Below, in pieces: positions 1 to 7,330 of a stretch of 9,379 nucleotides of DNA (the first letter of the stretch is position 1; the number at the start of each line of letters is the position of its first letter). Source of the DNA: Thermoproteota archaeon (GTDB lineage: Archaea > Korarchaeota > Korarchaeia > Korarchaeales > Korarchaeaceae); contig JAGGTZ010000107.1 of NCBI GenBank assembly GCA_021158805.1, positions 1-9,379 of the forward strand, read 5' to 3'. The position numbers and the translations under genes were made by a program. The notes below the pieces were generated by a model, which was not told the DNA's origin, ran no database searches, and was given only the letters and a program-made list of their open reading frames with translations.

Positions 1-378
1 GCTGGTTCTCCTAGGGTCTATTTTGGCGGAGGATTTACGGCAGGAAAAAGGTCTATAAAGGTAAGAGATGGGAAGCTGGTGATCGAATCAGATGGTCCCA
101 TTAACAAGTTCGTGAAAAATGTATATAGGATAGTGTTCAACGGCAGCGTAGCCATGGAGATGGAGAGGGAAATACTATATATCACAGAAAGAGCCGTCTT
201 CAGATTGACGCCGGAGGGTGTGGTATTGGAAGAGATCGCTCCCGGAGTAGATCTAGAAAAAGATATACTTGCGAGAATGGAGTTCAAACCGATCATCTCC
301 AAGGACCTTAAAGAAATGGATCCTAGGATATTCAGAGATGAAAAAATGGGTCTAAGAGAAGAAATACAAAAGGGCTAG
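1..378 (+). CDS. Acyl-CoA:carboxylate CoA-transferase, YdiF/propionate CoA-transferase type, C-terminal fragment
   Basis: The reading frame is open from base 1 to a TAG stop at 376-378, giving the last 125 residues of a protein whose start lies outside the window. Members of this family move CoA between an acyl-CoA and a short carboxylate such as acetate or propionate, in the cytoplasm, through a glutamyl-CoA thioester intermediate. The fragment carries hallmarks of the C-terminal half: YFGGGFTAG near its start, a VRDGKLVI strand, FVKNVYRIVFNG, then the well-conserved LYITERAVFRL followed by EIAPGVDLEKDIL and an MDPRIF ending. The family is usually about 500-550 residues, so roughly three quarters is missing, including the catalytic glutamate, which cannot be checked. 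The stop overlaps that of the converging surface-protein gene. The family call is firm; the substrate cannot be told from this end. Confidence 0.85.
   Translation, partial: AGSPRVYFGGGFTAGKRSIKVRDGKLVIESDGPINKFVKNVYRIVFNGSVAMEMEREILYITERAVFRLTPEGVVLEEIAPGVDLEKDILARMEFKPIISKDLKEMDPRIFRDEKMGLREEIQKG
341..346 (-). terminator. Possible oligo-T terminator for the surface-protein gene
   Basis: On the minus strand a run of six T lies about 30 bases beyond the stop of the surface-protein gene, with a second T-rich stretch (TTTT) nearer at about 368-371. Archaeal RNA polymerase often ends at runs of five or more T without a strong hairpin. Both runs lie inside the CoA-transferase coding region, so they could be plain lysine codons (AAA) in that gene. 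Confidence 0.25.
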
Positions 379-3300
379 GGAAGATCTCTCCTAATAGAAG
401 AAGGAGGTGGGGCATCCTTTACTAGCCTTGCATCGAATCCCAACCTCCTCAACTCTTTTAGCAGACTTTCATTCCCTATGTAGATTGGCGCTCTGACCTT
501 ATCGGCTAAACCCAGAGCCGAAGATAGCTCCTCATCAGCTCCTTGTATTATAACTCTCCTCTTGGGGGATTTTCTTATTGACATTGAACCATCTATAAGA
601 TATCCCTCTACGGCAGCCATTAGGGACTTATCCCTATTTATCTTCTCGAACGTCTTCTTCGATATTAGAACCTTATTCTCCCTAAGTATGTCCTCTAAGA
701 CATCCCTCATGACTGCAGATCTTATTGCCATGTAGTCCATTACAACTATTTTCTTACCCTTCCTCCTTCTCCAGGCTAGTGGAACTACTACTATGGGAAC
801 TGCAGTAACAAAGGTCCACCATGGTATTGAAGGTAGCGTTATTACGGGCGAGTAGCTCCTCTGCTTAGGTTCAAACGTTAATGTCACACTATCGCTCTTT
901 CCAAACTCAGGTAAATACGCCTTTACCTCTACCTCGGTAGCCTCCTCATCAACGAGCTGAGCCTCGAAGTTTATGGAGAGGCTCTTCCCTTTACCTATAT
1001 TCACTACCCACTTCACAATGTTGCCGCTGACCTCTGTCTTAGCAGGTATTCCACCAATCTTGGCTGTCCCGGGCTTATATCTAAGGACTGCTGGCAGATT
1101 AACGATAACATCCACCATTTCAGCGCCTGTCGGACTTGAGACAGTTACTGTTAGGTAAGCACTTGTACCTACGGCCCTTCCTGTTAATTTAAGGTCAGCT
1201 ACGGCTGGTGGTGGAGGTGGGGGAGTGGGGCTACTAGAAGGCTCTTTAGGCTTTACTCTTATAGACACACTATCAGAAGACGATCCTGCAGAGGCAACTA
1301 CATTAAATTCCCCTGAAGAGGCCAATAATTTAGCTTTAAAGCTAATTTCAACTCCTCTATTAGGGGCCAAGGTCCCTAAATTCCATCTAAGTTCGTTCTC
1401 ATTTCTTTGAGGCTCAGACTTAACTCCACCAACCTTTGAACTTCCTGATATGTAATCCAATCCCTTAGATAGATCTACCAGGAGGGAGAGGTTCTCTGAA
1501 TCACCATCTCCGATATTGTTTACCTTCACAACGAATGTAATTAGAGATCCGGTGGGAGCCTCAGTAGGAGTCCCTATTAGCTCCACTACTATTAAGGGCA
1601 GTCCTAGACTGCTAGTAGTACCTGTAATTCCTGTCGCACCGTTCTTTCCTTCACTTATTCCTCCTCCACTCAATCCCACATCCGAGGAGCTTTGATCACC
1701 TATAGTTGGATTAGATGTTAAGGAAGAACCTAATGAGACAAGTACTATCGGTGGTTTATCTAGGCGGTAACTGTGTCTCTCCTGCTTCGTTTCCTCCTCT
1801 GATTTCGTGTTGTTAAACTGCCACCACCAACTGCAAGGTGGAGGGGTACCTCCCGAACTTCTCCTATTCCTCCTAGAGGAACTGCCGGATCCATCAGAAG
1901 ATGGAGGGTCTCTAACTATGACGCTAGAGGACGCAGCAAATGTCCCATTAACGTACACTTCATTCTTCTTAGTCCCATCAGTTAGAGCTAGCAGTTCGTA
2001 AGATACTAAGGCGCTTCCCTTGGGCGGTAGTAGAAGGTTATAGGACATTACATTTTCAGCTACCTGAAAATCGTCGACTGTAACGTTAGAGGAGAGACTA
2101 CCATTAACATACACCATCCCAGACGGTAATTTGTCCTCTACTAGGGCTAGAGCAGATATATCTCCTTGGTTCGTGAAGAGCACGGTATAACTGACCGTAC
2201 CATTTATATCGACGACGCTCTCAGATGAGGTCTTGGTAACAACGATAGTTGGTGGGGTAAGTACATTTACTTCCTCTGTATCGTTACCGCTGGAGTTTCC
2301 ACCCTCAAATACTGCTACGTTCTCTAATGTTGTCCCTGGAGGAGCTGTTACTGTTGCATTGAACTTTATGGTTACCTCAGAGTCCTCTGGGATGTCTATC
2401 ACCCAGCTAAGATTATTCCCCTCAATGGTAGGCTCTATGAGATCGCCATTTACCCTGGAAGTCCCGTTCTGGTATTCCATCCCATCGGGCAGAATGTCAG
2501 TCACAGTAACATTGTAGGCGGTCCCATTTCCGTAGTTCCTCACTAGTAGGGTTACTTCAACATTAGAGTCTGGGAAGACGGATGAGGGATTTACAACTTT
2601 CGAGACACTTATATTCGTATTCACATTAGGGGCTAGGATCCTCGGTCCAAACTCAGAGGTGCCAACTCCTTCCATCGTACTAGTTGCCGTTATATTCAAT
2701 GCTCTACCAGCTAGATCCTCTGGTAGATCAAGCCACCCAAGGAATTCGCCACCATCAGCTGTTAACTCTCCAATGTACAGGTAGCCCTCTCCATAACCAC
2801 TTTCGTCATTGTCTGCTAAGTATATTTCAATAATGGCCCCATCGAAGTCAGGATCTCCTTGGTCCGATCCTTCCGTATTTATGTATCCCTTGACTATGAG
2901 TTTGCTACCGTATACGGCTGCCCATTGGATCACGGGATAGTCGATATATCTGTTCGGCCCATCGGTCAGCGATCCGTCATTTGGAGTTACGTAGTCTCCA
3001 CCAAGATCTATTCCTAATAATGTATTATTGAAAGAGGAAATCTTAGTTACGGTGTTATTGATGGCATTTCCATCTATTACGATGCCCGAGTATGTATTAT
3101 CATGTACAGATACTCCCTTAACCTCATTTCCATTAGAGCCGGTCTCTCCATTTATGTATATGCCCCAGCCGCATCCTTCTATCTCAGAGTGGACGACAAG
3201 GTTCTCCTGACCATCCTCGATCCAGATACCATACAGGCTGTCTCTAATCGTGGAATTTTTAACTGTGTTATTTACACTCTTTTCTATGTATATTCCCGCT

Positions 3301-4235
3301 ATTGTGCTATTTGTAACTCTAAAACCATCTAGTAAGTTATTGTTAGAACTGGCTACAAGCGCTATTCCATACATGTCGTCAGACACGTTAAAGTTGAGTA
3401 TCCTATTGCCCTCAGATCCTTGATACAGGTAGATCCCATAGCTATCGCTTCCCGATGCCACATTAGCAGATGATACAGAGTTAAAGATCGTGTTATTATC
3501 TGAATCTTGGAGAAATACCCCATACCAACCATTTCCTGAAGCTTTAAGGCTGGATAAACTATTATTCTCTGAGTATTTGATTAAGAAACCTCCTTCTGAA
3601 TTTTCAGAGGCGGTAACGCCGTCTACAGAGAGTTCGCTGGACAATAGTATATAAATGCCTACCCTATTTCGTCTAGTCGTTAGATTGCTGAACGTGGATA
3701 TTATGGTGCCCTCAACATTTATTCCTGCATTCGTGTTGTTCTCAGCAGTGGAGTCCTGTACCATTATATCGCTGCTGGACACTACATTCAATCCATAATA
3801 GTTGTCGGTAGAAATAATGTTTTTTACAGTACTTTCAGAGGCAAACATGAGACGTACTCCAGATATTTGAGATCCCAGACCCCCTCTAACAGTCAAATTC
3901 ATCAAAGTGACATTTCTGACGTTCCTTAGTTCAATAACATCCTGAGTTGAATTGAAAGCTACTATTTCCACCTCAGTTGGATCACCATATCCCGTAATCA
4001 CGATATTATCAACTTCAACCCTAACGTTTTCATTGTAACTCCCTGGACATATTACTACCGTATCACTAGGGAGAGCAGATGCTACAGCTTCACTTATACT
4101 ATTAAACTCCATGTCTCCAGACATGCAAAGTGTCTCTTTGTATACTACAATGGTCCTAGGGCTTGAATCAGCCTTTAAACTGTAAATGGGAATTAATAGC
4201 GTAAGCAAAATCAAGACTAAGAGGACCTTTCTCAT
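375..4235 (-). CDS. Large surface protein: signal peptide, beta-helix, DUF11 repeats, one TM helix, PIN-like cytoplasmic tail
   Basis: This 1286-residue protein is probably exported and anchored in the cell membrane. Residues 1-22 form a Sec signal peptide (MRKVLLVLILL start). Residues about 45-410 are short repeats of the NosD/pectate-lyase right-handed beta-helix kind (recurring YGIYL, AGIYIE, YGIWIE, WGIYING, with NNT turns). Residues about 408-535 match the module that often follows such helices (GIDLGGD, TPNDG, SGYGEG). DUF11-like beta-sandwich domains lie at about 541-658, 663-775, 882-995 and, more weakly, 1013-1123. A low-complexity linker spans 776-880 and a proline run sits near 1004-1010. 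One hydrophobic helix (about 1139-1155) is followed by RRRKGKK, so residues from about 1156 should be cytoplasmic. That tail resembles a PIN domain. There are 28 N-glycosylation sequons, all before residue 916. ATG at 4235 is preceded by GAGGT at 4240-4244. Adhesin or S-layer-associated function is inferred; no binding partner is evident. Confidence 0.85.
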   Translation of the reverse strand: MRKVLLVLILLTLLIPIYSLKADSSPRTIVVYKETLCMSGDMEFNSISEAVASALPSDTVVICPGSYNENVRVEVDNIVITGYGDPTEVEIVAFNSTQDVIELRNVRNVTLMNLTVRGGLGSQISGVRLMFASESTVKNIISTDNYYGLNVVSSSDIMVQDSTAENNTNAGINVEGTIISTFSNLTTRRNRVGIYILLSSELSVDGVTASENSEGGFLIKYSENNSLSSLKASGNGWYGVFLQDSDNNTIFNSVSSANVASGSDSYGIYLYQGSEGNRILNFNVSDDMYGIALVASSNNNLLDGFRVTNSTIAGIYIEKSVNNTVKNSTIRDSLYGIWIEDGQENLVVHSEIEGCGWGIYINGETGSNGNEVKGVSVHDNTYSGIVIDGNAINNTVTKISSFNNTLLGIDLGGDYVTPNDGSLTDGPNRYIDYPVIQWAAVYGSKLIVKGYINTEGSDQGDPDFDGAIIEIYLADNDESGYGEGYLYIGELTADGGEFLGWLDLPEDLAGRALNITATSTMEGVGTSEFGPRILAPNVNTNISVSKVVNPSSVFPDSNVEVTLLVRNYGNGTAYNVTVTDILPDGMEYQNGTSRVNGDLIEPTIEGNNLSWVIDIPEDSEVTIKFNATVTAPPGTTLENVAVFEGGNSSGNDTEEVNVLTPPTIVVTKTSSESVVDINGTVSYTVLFTNQGDISALALVEDKLPSGMVYVNGSLSSNVTVDDFQVAENVMSYNLLLPPKGSALVSYELLALTDGTKKNEVYVNGTFAASSSVIVRDPPSSDGSGSSSRRNRRSSGGTPPPCSWWWQFNNTKSEEETKQERHSYRLDKPPIVLVSLGSSLTSNPTIGDQSSSDVGLSGGGISEGKNGATGITGTTSSLGLPLIVVELIGTPTEAPTGSLITFVVKVNNIGDGDSENLSLLVDLSKGLDYISGSSKVGGVKSEPQRNENELRWNLGTLAPNRGVEISFKAKLLASSGEFNVVASAGSSSDSVSIRVKPKEPSSSPTPPPPPPAVADLKLTGRAVGTSAYLTVTVSSPTGAEMVDVIVNLPAVLRYKPGTAKIGGIPAKTEVSGNIVKWVVNIGKGKSLSINFEAQLVDEEATEVEVKAYLPEFGKSDSVTLTFEPKQRSYSPVITLPSIPWWTFVTAVPIVVVPLAWRRRKGKKIVVMDYMAIRSAVMRDVLEDILRENKVLISKKTFEKINRDKSLMAAVEGYLIDGSMSIRKSPKRRVIIQGADEELSSALGLADKVRAPIYIGNESLLKELRRLGFDARLVKDAPPPSSIRRDLP

Positions 4236-4334
4236 CCTACCTCAACGCTTACATACCGAAACATCCATATATTGAGGAGAGGAGGGATGTATTGCGCTGA
4301 TATTCATGTCTTAAGAGGCAAAAGGTGCTAACTT
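4236..4334. promoter_or_regulatory. Divergent promoter region between surface-protein gene and topoisomerase gene
   Basis: This 99-base gap drives two genes in opposite directions. An ATATAT core at about 4267-4273 lies some 25 bases ahead of a start site near 4244 on the minus strand, which would give the surface-protein mRNA a leader just long enough to hold GAGGT (4240-4244). Because ATATAT is symmetrical, the same element could serve the plus strand, giving a leader of about 40 bases for the topoisomerase; a second candidate is GATATTCA near 4299-4306. The topoisomerase ATG at 4335 has AGGTG at 4323-4327, seven bases upstream. The TATA assignments come from position and composition only. 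Confidence 0.45.
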
Positions 4335-6497
4335 ATGACAACCCTAATACTAACAGAGAAACCAAAGGTCGCAAAGAGGATATCTTCAATCCTCTCAAAA
4401 AATGTGAAGCAGAAGAAGATGGGGAAATTAGCTTATTATACCTTCGAACTAGGTGGGGAGGAGTACCTAGTAGTCCCTGCAGCAGGTCACCTATTGGAAC
4501 TCGATTATCCCGAGGGAGAGTGGGTATATCCCGCGATAGTCTCCCCAGACGAGTTGATCTTGAAGGAAATAGATGGTAAGAAGCAGTTTCTCCGCATTAT
4601 AGAGAAGTTAGGGAAGAGGGCTAACAGAATCATAGTGGCTACAGATCTAGACGCAGAGGGTAGCTCTATAGCACTAGAGATAATTAGGGCTTTGGGCTGG
4701 GAAGATACCAAGGAAATATATAGGATGGAATTTTCCTCCCTTAATTCATCAGAAATAAAGGCCGCATTCAGTGAATTGAAACCTTTTGACTATCCTAGAG
4801 CCAATGCTGGGTGGGCTAGAAGGGTATTGGATCTACAGTGGGGAGCCAATGTATCTAGAGGACTCACTCTAAGCGCTAGGAAAAGGAATTGGATCAAGGT
4901 TCTAAGCTCGGGTCGAGTTCAGGGCCCCACTTTGGCTCTAATAGTTAAGAGAGAGAGGGAGATAAGGAACTTTGTCCCTAGGAAGTACTATGTTGTGACT
5001 GCTAGACTCGAGGGGAGGAAGGGAAGCTTTGAGGTGAAACTAGCCCCTCCAAAAGGAGCTGAGAGAGTATGGGAGAAGGACTATGCTGAAAGGGCTGCTG
5101 AAGCAATTAGAGGGAAGGAACTAATCGTTAAGGTCAAGTCAAGGAAAGTAAGCATAGCACCACCACCTCCCTTTGATGGGACTACTATGCAAATTGAGGT
5201 AAGCAGAATTACAGGACTTACTCCAAAGCAGATAGCTGATAGAACGTCTGGTATAGCTCAACAGCTCTATGAAGCTGGTTTGATAAGCTATATAGGTACG
5301 GAGAGTCAAAAGTATCCTAAGGCTTGGAAAAGAGAAGATTTCATTAAGATGGTGGAGTTGATAGGATTATACGGACCGCTCAGCCAAGATGCGCGTTATG
5401 TAATGGAGAATCTCAGAGAAAAGCCTGTTGAAGGTAAGAAAGACGACCCGGCCCACCCAGCAATTCATGTGGTTGGCACTCCTGAGGGAGAATTCCAGAG
5501 TAGATATCATAGGAAGGTATATGAGGTAATAGCTAGGAGGAACTTGGCTACACTCTCTCCAGATGCTTTGGTCAAGAAGGTCAATATCGAGGTAAAGGTA
5601 GATGAATTCAGGTTCAAAGCAAGTGGTGCATCTCTAATAGAGGAAGGCTGGCTGAGAGTATACCCATACGCCAAAAAAGACTATACGATGCCACCCGTGG
5701 AGGATGGTGAGAAGGTGAAGTGCATAGATGTGGTAATAGAGGAAAAGGAGACCCAGCCACCTAAGAGATACACTCCCATATCAATCATAAAGGAAATGGA
5801 GAGATTGGGTCTAGGGACCAAAAATACGAGGGTTCAGATACTTGACATACTGAAGGAGAGGGGGTACATAGAGGGGAAGAGTTTTAAACCCACAACCTTG
5901 GGAGAAGCCGTGGCTGAAGTACTCGAAGAACATGTGCCTGAGCTGACGAATACGGAACTCACATCTAAACTTGAAGAAGCAATGAAGAGGATAGAAGAGG
6001 GCAAGTTAGACCACAAGGAATTCCTTCTCGATGCCCTCGCTAAACTTGAAAGAATTATGAAAAACTTCAAGGGGAAAGAAATGATAATATCCGAGAAACT
6101 TAGTGAAGCTATACAGGAGTGTAGGAAATTTCAGTACATCGTAGGCAAATGTCCTAAGTGTAAGAGAGATTTACTACTCAAGAAGAGCAAATACGGCTAC
6201 TTTGTAATATGTTCCGGGTATCCGGACGCTTGTGATATAAAGTACAACCTTTATAGGGGAGAAACGATACTCCGTGAGACCTGCAGCTGTGGGCTCCCTA
6301 TAGTAGAGGGGAAAGTTAAAACTAAGAGCAATAAAGTTCTGAAATATAGGAGGTGCTTGGGGAACTGCGAGAAAAGTCCTCTGAGGTGCGCGAAGTGCGG
6401 AGGGGTCATGGTTCCGAAGAAAGGAAAGTATGGTCTATATCTACAATGCACCAAATGCGGATCAGTGAACTTCTTCAGGATAAGAAAGCCCTCATAA
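4335..6497 (+). CDS. topA: DNA topoisomerase I, type IA, archaeal
   Basis: This 720-residue enzyme should relax negatively supercoiled DNA by cutting and rejoining one strand through a 5'-phosphotyrosine link. The Toprim domain is at the N-terminus: E8 in LTEKP, GHL at 51-53, and the metal-binding D104-x-D106-x-E108. Next come ARRVLDLQWGANVSRGLT (161-178), LSSGRVQGPTL (190-200) and PPPPFDGTTMQ (276-286). The catalytic tyrosine is Y319 in LISYIGTES; H374 lies in HPAIH. Three Cys4 zinc modules end the protein: C606/C609/C626/C633, C650/C652/C674/C678 and C685/C688/C705/C708. The length fits archaeal topoisomerase I. The odd feature is position 321, two after the tyrosine: well-known type IA enzymes have arginine there, but this codon is GGT (glycine). 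A107 also replaces the common arginine of DxDRE. ATG 4335 is supported by AGGTG seven bases upstream. The gene overlaps the downstream HAD gene. Confidence 0.96.
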   Translation: MTTLILTEKPKVAKRISSILSKNVKQKKMGKLAYYTFELGGEEYLVVPAAGHLLELDYPEGEWVYPAIVSPDELILKEIDGKKQFLRIIEKLGKRANRIIVATDLDAEGSSIALEIIRALGWEDTKEIYRMEFSSLNSSEIKAAFSELKPFDYPRANAGWARRVLDLQWGANVSRGLTLSARKRNWIKVLSSGRVQGPTLALIVKREREIRNFVPRKYYVVTARLEGRKGSFEVKLAPPKGAERVWEKDYAERAAEAIRGKELIVKVKSRKVSIAPPPPFDGTTMQIEVSRITGLTPKQIADRTSGIAQQLYEAGLISYIGTESQKYPKAWKREDFIKMVELIGLYGPLSQDARYVMENLREKPVEGKKDDPAHPAIHVVGTPEGEFQSRYHRKVYEVIARRNLATLSPDALVKKVNIEVKVDEFRFKASGASLIEEGWLRVYPYAKKDYTMPPVEDGEKVKCIDVVIEEKETQPPKRYTPISIIKEMERLGLGTKNTRVQILDILKERGYIEGKSFKPTTLGEAVAEVLEEHVPELTNTELTSKLEEAMKRIEEGKLDHKEFLLDALAKLERIMKNFKGKEMIISEKLSEAIQECRKFQYIVGKCPKCKRDLLLKKSKYGYFVICSGYPDACDIKYNLYRGETILRETCSCGLPIVEGKVKTKSNKVLKYRRCLGNCEKSPLRCAKCGGVMVPKKGKYGLYLQCTKCGSVNFFRIRKPS

Positions 6498-7051
6498 CAG
6501 ACTTAGACGGTACGCTCGTGGACTTAAAGATAGATTGGGACTCCTTAAGGGAGAGGGTTAGGAAGGCCATGGGATGGGAACATCCCCTTAAACCACTAGG
6601 AGTGAGCATACCTCAAGCAGCTAGAAATGAAGAAGAGGTCAGGAAGGCCTTCCTAATTGTTGAGGAAGCTGAACTAGAAGCAGCTGAAAGAGCTAAGCCT
6701 GATGCTGGGCTAAGGGAGTTCTTGAATAAGATGAAGGATAGGGGAATTAAACTCGGACTTGTAACCATGCAGGCCTCCAGGCCCGCAAGGAGAGCGCTAG
6801 AGAAGCTGGGAGTGCTAGACTTATTTGATGTTATAGTAACAAGGGATCAATCACTTAATAGAAAAGAGCAGATCCTCCTAGCCCTGAAAAAATTGGGAGT
6901 GGATCCTAAGAACTGTATATTCGTGGGAGATATGAGCTGGGATGTAAATGCAGGGAAGGAGCTCGGGTGCTTCACAGTCTGCGTAAGAGAAGAAGTTCAA
7001 GGGGCCGACATATATGTCAGAAAACTAGAAGACCTAGCTATTGACGAGTAA
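6455..7051 (+). CDS. HAD-superfamily hydrolase, phosphoglycolate phosphatase-like
   Basis: This is a soluble phosphatase-type HAD protein of 198 residues. Motif I is DLDGT with nucleophile D16 and general acid D18. Motif II is the threonine T104 in GLVTMQ. Motif III is probably K137 in NRKEQ. Motif IV is GDMSWD (G158, D159, D163). A helical insert between motifs I and II, about residues 25-85, fits a small C1 cap. Phosphoglycolate phosphatase or a related small-metabolite phosphatase is the nearest guess; HAD substrates cannot be read from motifs. I chose ATG 6455 because it leaves a normal short lead into the first strand. ATG 6446 is equally possible. A start at 6353 would add 34 arginine- and glutamate-rich residues that merely shadow the topoisomerase zinc modules. 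With the chosen start the gene overlaps topA by 43 bases, which suggests one transcript and coupled translation. I see no clear ribosome site. The 3' end overlaps the converging winged-helix gene by 18 bases. Confidence 0.85.
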   Translation: MRISELLQDKKALITDLDGTLVDLKIDWDSLRERVRKAMGWEHPLKPLGVSIPQAARNEEEVRKAFLIVEEAELEAAERAKPDAGLREFLNKMKDRGIKLGLVTMQASRPARRALEKLGVLDLFDVIVTRDQSLNRKEQILLALKKLGVDPKNCIFVGDMSWDVNAGKELGCFTVCVREEVQGADIYVRKLEDLAIDE

Positions 7052-7282
7052 CTCGGGTTTTTCCTTCTCCAGTCTCTCTAAAAGCTTCCTCGCTCTCTCT
7101 GTAGCATATACTCTCATTCCACCGCCGCTATAAGTCACTCTGACTAGCCCTTCACTCTCTAGATACTTAATAACCTTCGTTCTGTATTCCCGTTTTGCTA
7201 TTAACTTGCTGGCAGTCATGCCTCTGTCTCCCCTTCTTACTAGCTCTTTTAGGATCCTAACATGGGATTTTAACAATACCAC
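7034..7282 (-). CDS. Small winged helix-turn-helix DNA-binding protein
   Basis: This 82-residue basic protein fits a single winged-helix domain. Helix 1 covers about residues 3-18, helix 2 about 22-29 (MTASKLIA), and the likely recognition helix about 31-44 (EYRTKVIKYLESEG). A two-stranded wing follows (LVRVTY, then a GGG turn and RVYATE), then a final helix 60-75. MarR- and ArsR-like archaeal regulators share this pattern; no sensor or metal-binding residues are visible, so its signal is unknown. The start is GTG at 7280-7282, fixed by a strong GGAGGTG at 7291-7297 with eight bases of spacing; an ATG at 7300-7302 is out of frame. The gene has its own probable promoter and converges on the HAD gene. 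Target genes cannot be inferred; autoregulation is possible but not shown. Confidence 0.8.
   Translation of the reverse strand: MVLLKSHVRILKELVRRGDRGMTASKLIAKREYRTKVIKYLESEGLVRVTYSGGGMRVYATERARKLLERLEKEKPELLVNS
7045..7062 (+). terminator. Possible terminator of the topA-HAD transcript
   Basis: CGAG and CTCG (7045-7048 and 7052-7055) can pair around TAA, the HAD stop codon, and are followed by GG and five T (7058-7062), then more pyrimidines. It resembles a very small intrinsic terminator; in archaea the T run alone may suffice. It lies inside the 3' end of the winged-helix gene, so part of the pattern may be coding. Confidence 0.35.
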
Positions 7283-7290
7283 TGAAACAA

Positions 7291-7330
7291 CACCTCCTCA
7301 TGATAAATATATCTCCTGATTCTTATAAAG
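7291..7330 (-). promoter_or_regulatory. Promoter and ribosome site of the winged-helix gene
   Basis: On the minus strand CTTTATAAG (7322-7330) is a good archaeal TATA box, with purine-rich sequence just upstream in the BRE position. About 26 bases downstream transcription would begin near 7300, immediately ahead of GGAGGTG (7291-7297) and the GTG start at 7282. An AT-rich stretch near 7365-7375 could be a second TATA box giving a leader of about 60 bases. Confidence 0.5.

Noticed and set aside
79..378. Separate 99-residue gene starting at GTG 79
   Set aside because: The frame is open back to base 1 and the upstream residues (YFGGGFTAG) belong to the same CoA-transferase domain, so this is an internal GTG of a partial gene.
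973..3332. Several plus-strand open frames of 60-94 codons within the surface-protein gene
   Set aside because: They are shadows of the strongly coding minus strand, with no ribosome sites, recognisable domains or sensible composition.
3000..4000. Repetitive DNA suggesting a CRISPR array or tandem repeat
   Set aside because: The periodicity is in the protein (beta-helix turns with NNT and YGIYI patterns) and is not identical at the DNA level; no direct repeats with spacers are present.
375..4235. Reading the surface protein as a pectate lyase or NosD copper-insertion protein
   Set aside because: Only the generic beta-helix repeat is shared; no lyase active-site pattern or nos gene context is present, and DUF11 domains dominate the rest.
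6353..6454. Longer HAD protein starting at ATG 6353
   Set aside because: The extra 34 residues are arginine/glutamate-rich, have no HAD character, and lie opposite the frame coding the topA zinc modules; starts at 6446 or 6455 give a normal N-terminus.
4505..6454. Minus-strand open frames within topA
   Set aside because: They are serine/proline-rich antisense shadows of a highly conserved gene and lack any domain pattern.
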